Source: SZUA-547 sp963669265
Lineage (GTDB): Bacteria; Pseudomonadota; Alphaproteobacteria; Rhodobacterales; Rhodobacteraceae
Direction: 5' to 3'
NCBI GenBank assembly: GCA_963669265.1
Contig: OY769916.1
Location: 868,001-932,000 of the forward strand
DNA: 64,000 nucleotides
Shown piece by piece: positions 35,058 through 43,767 of the stretch. Position 1 is the first letter of the stretch; every line of letters starts with the position of its first letter. The translations under genes and the position numbers were made by a program. The notes under the pieces were generated by a model. It was not told the DNA's origin, made no database searches, and saw nothing but the letters and a program-made list of their open reading frames with translations.

Positions 35058-35115
35058 CTATCTTACGTTCCCCATTCTCGACCAATGTAGCACCCCAGTT
35101 GTTGGAGGAAGGACA
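35058..35115 (-). mobile_element. Solo end of an IS407-type element with the first codons of orfA
   Basis: The reverse strand begins TGTCCTTCC and leads to an ATG reading MVENGERK, which parallels MAENGGRKMARK at the start of the intact IS copy at 58.8 kb. The similarity ends after about eight codons. This is a remnant of an old insertion whose remainder has been lost. Confidence 0.55.
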
Positions 35116-35239
35116 ATCTCGTCGCCAGCAAAGACCAATTTTTCCGCTGAGTGGTATTGTGCGCTAAGTACAGCGAGTGACTGCTCAGAACCCGCTCGTA
35201 CGTATGCTGCACAAGACACGAAATCCCGCTCGTTTGCGA

Positions 35240-35425
35240 CTAGACACCCCAAATGGGTCTCCGACCGATTCCTTCGGTCAAATAAACCTTGAAGACTCTC
35301 ACTTTCGGCGAAATGACATTCATCTTGGGACAGATGAGCCAATACACATTTCCCTCGGTGCTTTCGACGTCCGGTAGGACGCGGAAAAGTTGGCCTAAGG
35401 CGAGTTCGTGGAGCGCCCCGGACTT
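35240..35425 (-). pseudogene. C-terminal fragment of a LysR-family regulator
   Basis: A reverse frame reads LHELALGQLFRVLPD, then YWLICPKMNVISPKVRVFK, a pattern typical of the end of LysR effector domains (G-L-V-P then spkvRxFxxxL), and ends at TAG 35240-35242. An in-frame TGA lies just upstream at 35426-35428, and no helix-turn-helix part is present. Dead fragment. Confidence 0.5.
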
Positions 35426-35553
35426 TCAAATCACTATCGAAGCACCACGGTTTCTCGGGGCGTGGCCCGGGCTGCTTCTGTTCCAGTATGTCGAATATCA
35501 AACCGGAGCCCGCGCATCAGCATCGGAAAACCGTCGTCTTTCCACTGTTCTGT

Positions 35554-35595
35554 TTGAACGGGATGGTGAAAAGCTTGAACAGGATGGTGAAAAGC
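35554..35595. repeat. 21-bp tandem direct repeat, two copies
   Basis: Units 35554-35574 and 35575-35595 (TTGAAC[G/A]GGATGGTGAAAAG plus C) differ at one base. Within non-coding debris; likely slippage or an old insertion trace. Confidence 0.6.
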
Positions 35596-35977
35596 TGATT
35601 TGGCGCTATCTGACGGAAATTGGCCTAACATCGTCGAGACAACAATAGTCATTGACGGCAAAGTCGCCAAATCGCGGAACCCCGCAAAGTTCAATACCGG
35701 CCCCAAGCCGCCACTCGCTCGCATTACTGATGGCACGTCGCCGCGTTCACAAAGCTGCCGTTGATTGAATCTGCAGCATTTTTTCAGTCAATCGACCGCT
35801 ATGCGGACATTCCGAACGTCACTTCCGAGCGGCAAGTATTCCAATCGGAAAGTATGCGGAAAGCGGACACAGAACTATTGCGTTATGGAGATCTCAAAAG
35901 TCCCAGCGCGCCGTTTTTGCCCCCCGTGAAGAGGCCTTTAGCCGTGATTATGAGGGTTCCTTGAGGTTTTTAAACGA

Positions 35978-35992
35978 ACATTTTAATAATGT
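35978..35992. promoter_or_regulatory. Palindrome ACATT-TTAAT-AATGT at the tetR start
   Basis: Perfect 5-bp arms with a 5-base centre, ending 3 bp before the TetR start codon. The ATTTTAA core is repeated twice upstream of the downstream SnoaL-like gene (36602-36624), which fits a shared TetR operator. Confidence 0.45.
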
Positions 35993-35995
35993 GCG

Positions 35996-36574
35996 ATGGG
36001 TCGGCCTAGAACATACTCTCGGGACGTGGTGCTCGAAAAAGCCATGAGCCTGTTTTGGCGGAACGGCTACAAGGCGACCTCGGTCAGCGATCTCGTCCGC
36101 GAGACCGGGTTGAACACGGCCAGCATGTACAAAGAATTCGGCGGTAAGGACGGGCTCTTTCTTGAGGCGCTTGAATACTATCGCGACCATGTCATTCGGC
36201 CGCGCTATAAGATTCTGATCGACAATCCCAACTTATCTGGTGTTGAGATGTTCCTCAGGAACGTCATGACCGGCGCCGCCAAGGCGGAATACAAGGGCTG
36301 CCTGATGATGAATCATCTGGCGCAAAAGCATGTGATTAGCGCTGACGCCGCAAAGCAGGTCGGCGCATTCTGCGCCGAGATCGAATCTTTGATTGAGAAC
36401 GCTCTTCGCAACGCGCAATCGGAAGGTGGTATCGGGCTGGATAAGGACCCAAAGCAGCTTGCGAGCTTCGTGGTTTTTAGTGTTCACGGCGCGGTTTTGT
36501 ATGGGCGTCACGAGAATAAAAAAGACGTGATTCCAAGCTTTTACGATACGCTCATGGGCGCTTTGCGACACTGA
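35996..36574 (+). CDS. TetR-family transcriptional regulator
   Basis: 192 residues. The N-terminus MGRPRTYSRDVVLEKAMSLF leads into the TetR helix-turn-helix (ATSVSDLVRETGLNTASMYK, then EFGGKDGLFLEAL). The C-terminal ligand domain (KGCLMMNHLAQKH, a cysteine in the YxGC-like position) resembles AcuR/ComR-type repressors. It precedes and is co-oriented with a SnoaL-like gene and probably represses it. Confidence 0.9.
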   Translation: MGRPRTYSRDVVLEKAMSLFWRNGYKATSVSDLVRETGLNTASMYKEFGGKDGLFLEALEYYRDHVIRPRYKILIDNPNLSGVEMFLRNVMTGAAKAEYKGCLMMNHLAQKHVISADAAKQVGAFCAEIESLIENALRNAQSEGGIGLDKDPKQLASFVVFSVHGAVLYGRHENKKDVIPSFYDTLMGALRH

Positions 36575-36601
36575 CCCGCTCAAGCGTCATTTTTGAAGTG
36601 G

Positions 36602-36624
36602 TTATTTTAAAGTGATTATTTTAA
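36602..36624 (+). promoter_or_regulatory. Two direct TTATTTTAA repeats before the SnoaL-like gene
   Basis: TTATTTTAA at 36602-36610 and again at 36616-36624 (14-bp period), sharing ATTTTAA with the palindrome before tetR. Candidate operator and AT-rich promoter for the downstream gene. Confidence 0.4.
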
Positions 36625-36696
36625 TATATGCATTCTCGGTTCTCCAAGTCGGTGCGAGGACCCGGATTAAGTGGCATTTTTGAGGGAGGCAAAACC

Positions 36697-37059
36697 ATGT
36701 CCGACATTGAAACCGTAAAAGCGCTCGACGCTGCGATCATTGATGGGATCAACGCGAAAGACGCGGACAAGGCGACTGCGCCTTACGCGGCAGACGGCGC
36801 GGTCATGCCGCCCGGAGCGCCAACGATGTCGGGTCATGACGCCATCCGCGGGTTTTGGCAGGCGGCGATTGACGGGGGCTTGAGCGATGTCGTGGCCAAT
36901 GTGACCGCCGCTCATGTCAGCGGAGACATCGCCGTAACGATGGGATCGCTCACCGCCTCTATGGGAGGGCAGGAGCTCGCCGGGAAATACATCCTGTATT
37001 TTCAGAAGGGCGATGACGGCTGGAAAGTCCAGCGCGATATCTGGAATTTCGACGCGTGA
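36697..37059 (+). CDS. SnoaL/DUF4440-like small protein
   Basis: 120 residues from the ATG at 36697, which has a GGGAGG site; the frame is open to 36628. The sequence fits the cystatin-like NTF2 fold: IETVKALDAAIIDGINAKDA, then YAADGAVMPPGAPTMSGHDA with the GxxxIxxFW pattern (AIRGFWQAAIDGG) and GKYILYFQKGDDGWKVQRDI. Such proteins serve as isomerases, hydrolases or stress proteins; nothing here fixes the activity. Likely controlled by the TetR protein upstream. Confidence 0.85.
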   Translation: MSDIETVKALDAAIIDGINAKDADKATAPYAADGAVMPPGAPTMSGHDAIRGFWQAAIDGGLSDVVANVTAAHVSGDIAVTMGSLTASMGGQELAGKYILYFQKGDDGWKVQRDIWNFDA

Positions 37060-37104
37060 TATAGGCGGGGCGGGTTATCCCGCCCTCGCCATTTAATTCA
37101 GTGT

Positions 37105-37944
37105 CTAGCCCCCTAGTTCTGGGCCATATCTGATTAGAGATTCGGGTATTGGCGGCCTCATGTTCAGGGCCTGATGCGGGCGAGTGTGGTTGTACTCTTT
37201 GAGCCAGCAATTGATGACGATTTGGGCCTCTTTGGTGGTGGCGATTCACTCGGCGTTCAGCACTTCTCTGCGCAGAGTTCCATTGAACCGCTCATTGTGT
37301 CCGTTCTCCCATGGCGAGCCGGGATGGATCCGGATCGGCTTCACGCCGACGCAGTCCAGCCAGGTCCGCGTGGCTTCGGCGGCGAATTCCGGTCCGTTGT
37401 CGCTGCGGAGGTGTTCCGGTTTTCCACGGCGCAGGAGCAGCCGATAGAGAACGTCCAGCACCTCGGCTGAGCCCATCCGGACGCGGGCCTCGACGGCCAG
37501 CGCTTGTCGGGTGAACTCATCCAGAACCGTCAGCATCTTGTAGCTCCGGCCGTTGCTGAGCCTGTCGTGAACGAACTCGACGCTCCAGATATGGTTCGGA
37601 TGGGTCGGCCGGAGCCGAATGATCGAGCTGCCCTTGTGATAGAGCCGCCGTCGCTTCTTGTGCCGCTGCGGCAGTTGCAGCCCTTCCTCGCGCCAGAGCC
37701 GCTCGACTTTCTTGTGATTGACGCGCCAGCCTTCGACGCGCAACAGCTGCGCGACCTTGCGATAGCCGTAGCGGCCGTATTGCTTGGCCAGCCGGATCAG
37801 AGCCAGCCGCAGAGCGCCGTCATCTCGCAGGAGCGTTTGATACTGCATCGAACTGCGGGCCAAACCGATCACCCGGCAGGTTCGCCGCGCCGAGGTCGCG
37901 AGCTTCTGACGCGTGTGGGTGACGGCCTGACGAAGCTGGCTCGT
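37105..37944 (-). pseudogene. IS407-type transposase OrfB of copy A, nonsense mutation near the end
   Basis: Integrase-type transposase with DDE residues in VEFVHDRLSNG (D), LRSDNGPEF (D) and SPWENGHNERFNGTLRREVL (E). In the C-terminal part the Trp codon of the EVLNAEW motif has become TGA (37246-37248), after which the frame continues for about 46 codons to NTHRP-like YNHTRPHQALNMRPP. Inactive or truncated. Confidence 0.75.
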
Positions 37945-37946
37945 CG

Positions 37947-38234
37947 TCAGGCCTTGGGCTTTAGATAGCTCAGGCTCTCCTTGAGGATCAGCTTGTCCAA
38001 CTCCAGTTCGGCGACAATCTTCTTCAGCCGGGCGTTCTCCTTCTCCAACGAGCGGAGTTCCGACAGCTGCGAGCGTCCCATCCCGCCAAACCGCTTGCGC
38101 CAGTTATAATAGGTCGCGTCGCTGATCCCCACATTACGTCAAGCAGATTGCACGTCGCTTCCCTCGGCGAGCCTAAGCTCAATCTCCCGCAGCAGCTTCA
38201 ATATGTCTTCGTCTGAATGCCGTTTCCGAGCCAT
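37947..38234 (-). pseudogene. IS407-type OrfA of copy A, nonsense mutation
   Basis: Reads MARKRHSDEDILKLLREIEL, then DVQSA, a TGA at 38139-38141, then RNVGISDATYYNWRKRFGGM. The intact copy D has Cys where the stop lies here. A downstream start at 38132 could give a 61-residue fragment only. Confidence 0.75.
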
Positions 38235-38384
38235 CTCTCATCCCCCAATCTCAGCCAATGTACTGGCCCAGTTTTAGGGGGGAAGGACAATGTCTTCCCG
38301 CACGGCACGAAGAATTTCGATGCGCGTATCTTCGGGAATGTTTATACTGCCGAGAGATTGCTTCAAACCTTCTCCTGAATTCCA

Positions 38385-39167
38385 TTGCCCATCACCCACA
38401 TTAAGATTTTTGGCGAGCGCAACACCGGCACAAACTGGTGTGAGCGATTGCTTGGCGAAAACCTTGACGCTACAATAATCCATCACAGAGGGATTATCCC
38501 CAAGTATACAACTGAGGCCGACAAAAAGCGGCTGATGTTGATCGAGAAGCCGTTCCGAAAATTTGCCCGAGAAGCCTTGACGGATCGGATCTTCGACGGC
38601 CCAGGGCGAACGAAGATGGGTTGGAAACATGCATCAGTTCATCTTGGTATGTTTCAGGATCATCCCTTGTTCGAGATGACTGGTTTCGTGTGTCTCACCA
38701 AACATCCGAGCACATTTCTCGCGTCGCTTTTCAAGCGCCCATATCATGACCTTCTACCGAAGTCAGAGTCGCTGGATGCGTTCGTGAGGCGACCGTGGCT
38801 GCCAACGAAACGGGATGGACTGGAAGAAATCGTGCTTCCTACACCTCTGGCTCTTTGGAACCAAAAGGTTTCCTCCTATTGCGCGCTCGAGGCCACCCAC
38901 GTTCCGGTCATCATTATAAGCTACGAATCCTTACTTTCAGACCTGCATGGTGCGCTGGAGAGAATTGCTGATACCTTTCATGTGAGATGCAATTTTTCGA
39001 CAGTCGTCGAGCAATCAACGAAAGGGGACAAAATGACATTTGAGGACTATCGCGAAAAATACCTAACATCAGATCCAATGGCCGCTTTCTCGCCTGACAA
39101 CCAGCGATTTATTTTAGATTTTGTGGACAAGAACATTTTTGATCGGTTCGGCTACAAGATGTCCTGA
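38385..39167 (+). CDS. Sulfotransferase-like protein
   Basis: 260 residues. The start HIKIFGERNTGTNWCERLLG has the P-loop-like phosphosulfate-binding motif of sulfotransferases (RNTGTNW in place of PKTGTTW), and VCLTKHPSTFLASLFKRPYH fits the 3'-phosphate-binding strand with the conserved R/K-x-P and S. The rest (VPVIIISYESLLSDLHGALE, RIADTFHV) follows the family. Likely modifies a surface glycan. It starts 95 bp from IS copy A, whose insertion may have removed the native promoter or upstream neighbours. Confidence 0.7.
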   Translation: MPITHIKIFGERNTGTNWCERLLGENLDATIIHHRGIIPKYTTEADKKRLMLIEKPFRKFAREALTDRIFDGPGRTKMGWKHASVHLGMFQDHPLFEMTGFVCLTKHPSTFLASLFKRPYHDLLPKSESLDAFVRRPWLPTKRDGLEEIVLPTPLALWNQKVSSYCALEATHVPVIIISYESLLSDLHGALERIADTFHVRCNFSTVVEQSTKGDKMTFEDYREKYLTSDPMAAFSPDNQRFILDFVDKNIFDRFGYKMS

Positions 39168-39226
39168 GCCCCGATGGCGCTGTCATATGTGGACGTAATT
39201 GACATCATCCAACCAAAGGCTCGCCA

Positions 39227-41887
39227 TCATCGATCCTGTTCGATAAGACGCAATTCGTTGACGACACGCTCACAGCACTGCCCATCCCGATAAGCGAAGA
39301 AGTTTCGCGCGCGCTCTGCATGGGTTTCGTCGGGACCGTTGCGCAGAATGTCGCAAACGCCATTAATCGCCTCTTCCGCATCGGCGTAAACTGGGCCAAA
39401 CCCGTCGCGGCGATATTCGAAAAAGCCGGCAGAATAAACGTGCTCACCAGAGAGAAATCGATTCGCATCGAACTGAAAATAGACAACGGGCCGTTCGATA
39501 TAGGCGGCTTCGCACGCGGCCGATGAATAGTCGGTAATGAGGAGCCGGGTATGTGCAAACAGGTTCTGATAGCTTTGACCGCTGCGCGCATCAAAGATTT
39601 CCACCCAGTCAGGGAGGCCCATCTCGTCAATATACATCGCCATGTTGGGGTGCGGCGCAAAGATAATGCTCGCACCGAGAGCATTCGCCTGCGCCTTCAG
39701 CTTCGAGCTTTGAAGGACCCTAAGCCAGTTCCGCGCATACTCGCTCTCGATGAAATCGGAAATTCGCGCTCGATCATTCCCGATTCGACCGGTTTCATCC
39801 GTCAGGTACCGCCGCCATGTCGGCGCGATCACAATCGCATCCCTCTCAGCGGCGCGCGCTTTCTCAAGCAATGCATCATGGCGGGGGAGACCCGTTAAGG
39901 CGACCTCCTTCGCCGTATACACATACCTGCTGTCCGAGCTGACATAGGATTCGTACTCCATCTGGGTTGTCGCGACCATCATGCGAATACCCTTTCCATT
40001 GAGCCATCCTGACAAATCGTCTTTCACTACCCCATGCTGGAGAAAAATGTACCGGTAATGCGCGAGATCTTCGAAAAGCTGCTTTCCCATCGGCCAAAGC
40101 ACGTAATCGTCCGCATGCGACGACACAAGTAATGAGGAGTTGAACAGCGCGGCAAGGTGGTCGTCGGAGCGAGTCGGAAGAAGGTGGAAACCTTCCGCGT
40201 CCAACCGTGGCCAATCCGGCGAGTCCTTGTTCAGGATAAAATACGCATTGGAGTCCTGCCCGGTCCGCATCAGGTGGCGATAAAGATGTTCCGCATTATC
40301 GTCGGCACGGGTGTCCGCATCCATCAGGACCCAGCACCCGCGGTACTTGTTTTCCATATCCGGTGACAAGATCACGCGTCTCAGCCGCGCCTCGTCCGGG
40401 TTCATTTGCAAAGATTGAATCGACGGCGCCGAGACGCGCGAGGCAGCCTCGAGGTCCGGCCAGGTCACCTTTGTTCCGATCGTGCGGCCAGATCGTTTTA
40501 TCCGCGCAGTTCGTCCGTTCACACGAAACTGGAGATGATCGTTCGGTGTCAACCTCACGTCGAGCAACCGCTCGCGATAGAACACTCTGCCGAGGATATC
40601 GACTTGCCGGCCGCCGATAGGGTCACACGCTTCGGGACGCTCGTTCAAGAGCACCTCGGGGACGAAATTGTCATCGTCGCCGCAAAGCCATAAAAACCGC
40701 GCAATCCCCGTTCGAATATCGAATGATTTCAGATAGATGGCCGTTCGTTTTCGCCGCGTGTTCTTGTATCGCGCAAGAAGCGCAACCTTGTGCTCTTCGC
40801 GGCATTGGGCCAGATCGAAGTCGTTGATCGTTTGTACATCAATTCGGTCCATGATTTCCGATGTCAAGGCACCGAACCGAGCAGTTTCTTGTTCGTCCAG
40901 AACCGAGTCGAGAGCTGCCGGCTTCCGGATCAGGTGATGAAACCGCCACATCATGTCGTACAGAACTGTACGTTGCACAAAAACTGGCGCTCGCGCCCCG
41001 TGTTCCTCACCCTTTTTCAGAAGGTCGAGGTATCCAAATTCCAGTTGGTCTAACCAGAAAGACTTTTTCTTTTTTGCGGTATCAACGAGCGAACTGGCGT
41101 CGGACCGCTTACGATAGAAATATACCGCGCGTCCCTCAAAAGCCACTGTCTTGCCCTTCTCACGCATGAGCAAATGGTTGATCATATGCGCGTCTTCGAA
41201 GCTTCCCCAGCCGTGCCCAACAAATTCCAGGCCGTGCTTCAGGATCAGCGCTCGGGGTAGCCAGGCTGAATTCGCTGCGAGATGAATATGTTCCCCCATG
41301 TTGTCGGTCGAAACATAAGTGTCCCGCTTCTTAAACCGATGGGTCAGCGGGTGCTTGTCGGCGAATTCACATTTATCTTCATGATAGAAGACCAGCTTGG
41401 CGCAAACGGCGAGGAGCGGCTTGGTGTAATAGCTCGACAAGGCGGACCGAACCACGGCCAGATAATTCTCTTCGAGAAAGTCGTCCGGGTCAGGAAAACT
41501 AATCCATTCCCCGCTCGCAACGCGAAGGCCCGTGTTTCGCGCGGCGGAAAGGCCGCCATTTTCCTGGTGTATGACCTTGATAAGCTCCGGGAGTTTCTTC
41601 GCCCAGAACTCCAGTTTCTCAGGCGTTCCGTCCGTCGATCCATCATTGACGCATATAACTTCCAAGTTCTCAAAGGAATCGTTCTGAAGGGCTAGGCTTT
41701 CAAAAAAATCGTCGGCGTACTTTTCAACATTGTAACAAGGAACGACCATCGACATTGAGACGCTTTTGTATGCCGAAGAGATGATTTTCTGCACGGCAGG
41801 AGCGCCGATTAGGCGTCTGCGAGTGGACTCGGGGAAAATATGGCGAACTAAACGACCGAAGGTCGAATTTATATTAACAGGTCTCAC
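39227..41887 (-). CDS. GT2 glycosyltransferase fused to CDP-glycerol glycerophosphotransferase-like domain
   Basis: 886 residues. The N-terminal third is a family 2 glycosyltransferase: MSMVVPCYNVEKYADDF, VICVNDGSTDGTPEKLEF and the DxD-like SFPDPDDFLEENY. The C-terminal part (about residue 520 on) is a glycerophosphotransferase of the TagF/TagB type: YIFLQHGVVKDDLSGWL, VALTGLPRHDALLEKA, SIIFAPHPNMAMYIDE and RLLITDYSSAACEAAYIERP. Such fusions build teichoic-acid-like or capsular polymers with glycerol phosphate. In a Gram-negative host it would act on a capsule or O-chain. It converges with the sulfotransferase-like gene and forms with it a surface-glycan patch between IS elements. Confidence 0.85.
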   Translation of the reverse strand: MRPVNINSTFGRLVRHIFPESTRRRLIGAPAVQKIISSAYKSVSMSMVVPCYNVEKYADDFFESLALQNDSFENLEVICVNDGSTDGTPEKLEFWAKKLPELIKVIHQENGGLSAARNTGLRVASGEWISFPDPDDFLEENYLAVVRSALSSYYTKPLLAVCAKLVFYHEDKCEFADKHPLTHRFKKRDTYVSTDNMGEHIHLAANSAWLPRALILKHGLEFVGHGWGSFEDAHMINHLLMREKGKTVAFEGRAVYFYRKRSDASSLVDTAKKKKSFWLDQLEFGYLDLLKKGEEHGARAPVFVQRTVLYDMMWRFHHLIRKPAALDSVLDEQETARFGALTSEIMDRIDVQTINDFDLAQCREEHKVALLARYKNTRRKRTAIYLKSFDIRTGIARFLWLCGDDDNFVPEVLLNERPEACDPIGGRQVDILGRVFYRERLLDVRLTPNDHLQFRVNGRTARIKRSGRTIGTKVTWPDLEAASRVSAPSIQSLQMNPDEARLRRVILSPDMENKYRGCWVLMDADTRADDNAEHLYRHLMRTGQDSNAYFILNKDSPDWPRLDAEGFHLLPTRSDDHLAALFNSSLLVSSHADDYVLWPMGKQLFEDLAHYRYIFLQHGVVKDDLSGWLNGKGIRMMVATTQMEYESYVSSDSRYVYTAKEVALTGLPRHDALLEKARAAERDAIVIAPTWRRYLTDETGRIGNDRARISDFIESEYARNWLRVLQSSKLKAQANALGASIIFAPHPNMAMYIDEMGLPDWVEIFDARSGQSYQNLFAHTRLLITDYSSAACEAAYIERPVVYFQFDANRFLSGEHVYSAGFFEYRRDGFGPVYADAEEAINGVCDILRNGPDETHAERARNFFAYRDGQCCERVVNELRLIEQDR

Positions 41888-42143
41888 GGTCTTCCTGCTC
41901 TGTTAGATTACTTGATTTGCGCTGTCTGGGTCCGGCTACCATACAATTATTGCGCGGGAAACCCCGCCCAACAGCGTAGTCAACAGAAATGGCTAAGGAA
42001 AGTTAGACAGGCTGGATAAGTAGCGTTTTCACTCGCCAATGGCAGGATTGCCGGGAATAAAATGACACTATGACTGGATGATCACAAAGAAACTACGGCG
42101 CTGCGTTATAGGCGAACGTTGGTTTGGACGCTCGGAAGGGTGA
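41888..42143. other. AT-richer gap, no gene
   Basis: About 255 bp between the glycosyltransferase start and IS copy B; probably the promoter region of the former. Nothing else recognised. Confidence 0.4.
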
Positions 42144-42199
42144 TGACCCTCCCCAACTGAATTGGTCCATCCGTATGGTTAGGAAACGGAGGGCCAAGA

Positions 42200-42477
42200 A
42201 TGGCGAACAAGCATCACAAGCCGGAGGAAATCGTCGCGAAGTTGCGACAGGTTGAGGTTCTGGTTGGACAAGGGATGGTCGTCGCGGACGCGATCCGCGA
42301 GATCAGCATTGCGGAGCAAACTTACTACCGGTGGCGAAAGAAGTATGGCGGCATGGGAACGGATCAGCTTCGGGACTGAAGCGGCTTCAGAAGGAGAATG
42401 AGCGGCTTCGGCGGGCGGTCTCTGACCTGACCCTGGACAAGCTCATTCTGACGGAGGCGGCCAAGGGAAACTTCTGA
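42200..42477 (+). pseudogene. OrfA of IS copy B, one-base deletion
   Basis: Reads MANKHHKPEEIVAKLRQVEV and on to GGMGTDQLRD, then TGA at 42377-42379. Compared with copy C (QLKELKRL) one base is missing just before CTGAAGCGG; restoring it gives the rest of OrfA ending at 42477. This copy probably cannot make normal OrfA. Confidence 0.8.
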
Positions 42478-42509
42478 GCCCCGCGCGCCGCCGGCGTTGC
42501 ATCGATCAT

Positions 42510-43325
42510 GTGCGGCAGGCCCTTGGCGTTTCAGAGCGCCGGGCCTGCCGCACGCTCGGCCAGCACCGCTCGACCCAGCGTCATGTTCCGCGCGGCCGTG
42601 AGGACGAAGCTCGCCTGGTCGCCGACATGATCGAGTTGGCGAGACAGTATGGCCGCTACGGGTATCGCCGGATCGCGGCTCTACTGCGTGAGGCGGGCTG
42701 GTCAGTCAGCGACGGGCGGGTTGAGCGGCTCTGGCGGCGCGAGGGGCTGAAAGTTCCACCAAAGCAACCGAAGCGTGCCAGGCTCTGGTTCAATGACGGC
42801 TCCTGCGTCCGGCTGAGGCCGGAGCGTCGGAACCACGTCTGGTCTTACGATTTCGTGCATTGCCGCACGGATGACGGGCGGGCCTTCCGGCTCCTGAACA
42901 TCATAGACGAGTACACCAGGGAGGCGCTGATGATCCGGGTAAGTCGTAAGCTCAACTCCGTGGACGTGGTCGATGCGCTCACCGATCTCTTCATCCTGCG
43001 CGGCCCGCCCGCCTTCATCCGTTCAGACAACGGACCGGAGTTCGTCGCTGAGAAAGTAAGGAACTGGATCGCCACCGTGGGCACAAAGACCGCGTTCATA
43101 GAGCCAGGCAGCCCTTGGGAGAACGGCTACTGCGAGAGTTTCAACGGCCGCCTCCGGGATGAGCTCCTGAACGGGGAGATCTTCTACACGCTGAGAGAGG
43201 CCGAAATCATCATCGACGACTGCCGCCGCCACTACAACACGATCCGACCCCACAGCGCCCTCGGATACAGGCCGCCAGCGCCTGAGACGATCGTCTCAAT
43301 GGACCGGAGACCGCTCATGAACTAA
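42510..43325 (+). CDS. IS407-type transposase OrfB, copy B
   Basis: 271 residues with the rve integrase core: YDFVHCRTDDGRAF (D), AFIRSDNGPEFVAE (D) and SPWENGYCESFNGRLRDELL (E), ending RPHSALGYRPPAPE. It lacks no catalytic residue. The natural start may be earlier, through frameshifting from OrfA. Because OrfA of this copy is broken, transposition would need another copy's protein. Confidence 0.85.
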   Translation: MRQALGVSERRACRTLGQHRSTQRHVPRGREDEARLVADMIELARQYGRYGYRRIAALLREAGWSVSDGRVERLWRREGLKVPPKQPKRARLWFNDGSCVRLRPERRNHVWSYDFVHCRTDDGRAFRLLNIIDEYTREALMIRVSRKLNSVDVVDALTDLFILRGPPAFIRSDNGPEFVAEKVRNWIATVGTKTAFIEPGSPWENGYCESFNGRLRDELLNGEIFYTLREAEIIIDDCRRHYNTIRPHSALGYRPPAPETIVSMDRRPLMN

Positions 43326-43359
43326 CAATTCAATTGGACCAATCAGGTGAGGCCGGTCA

Positions 43360-43767
43360 GTGAGCCTCAATTCACCGTACAAGTTCAACACCGAGGCTGG
43401 TAGTGGACGCCGGAACGAGAAGGTCAAACTCGGGGTCGAAGACGTCGGCGTCTTTTCCAACGAGGACTCGCGCATCCGCCTCGTCGTAGCGATGTATTTC
43501 AAGCAGAATGACGAACAGCGAATCCAACACTGCTTCTTGTGACCCGGAGCTTTCGCACGAACCGACCAAACCGACGCCGACCCCATTCTCAACATTACAT
43601 CTGAAGCAGCCTGATCATGCCCTCAGGTCATCTCGCTTTTTCCGCCATATTGACGTATGAGGTCTTTGAAAATCTGGACAAGTGAGTTCGATAGATTCAG
43701 GCCCAGTCCAATCCATCAAATACTGGGACTAAACACCTAAATCGGCCAGTCGGGAAAGAAGGAAGAC
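43360..43767. other. Gap between IS copy B and a sulfotransferase-like gene
   Basis: About 400 bp. A forward frame (43360-43542) encodes a charged stretch (RIRLVVAMYFKQNDEQRIQH) that could be a scrap of a glycan gene, but no family match is certain. The end holds the promoter of the next gene (GGAAGAC site before 43768). Confidence 0.35.

Larger units (their letters stand above)
35116..35977. other. Degraded region, no intact gene
   Basis: About 860 bp containing only remnants: a LysR C-terminal fragment, a 21-bp tandem repeat and short open frames without family features. Composition is mixed and stops are frequent in all frames. Confidence 0.45.
37102..38289 (-). mobile_element. IS3-family (IS407-type) element copy A, decayed
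   Basis: 1188 bp from TGTCTAGCCCCC to GGGGGGAAGGACA; the ends share TGTC and the inner GGGCC/GGCCC. Both transposase genes carry nonsense mutations. No matching target duplication was found (flanks TCAG and ATGT). Same subfamily as copy D at 57.6-58.9 kb. Confidence 0.8.
42144..43359 (+). mobile_element. IS407-type element copy B, frameshifted orfA
   Basis: 1216 bp with inverted ends TGACC...CTGA-TTGGTCC (left) and TGACC...CTG-ATTGGTCC (right, reverse strand), flanked by a 4-bp direct duplication GTGA (42140-42143 and 43360-43363). Four-base duplications fit the IS407 group. Same subfamily as copy C, opposite orientation. Confidence 0.85.

Noticed and set aside
38274..38630. Reverse-strand frame at the start of the sulfotransferase gene
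   Set aside because: Mostly overlaps the sulfotransferase. The last 30 codons look protein-like, but a truncated neighbour cannot be identified from this.
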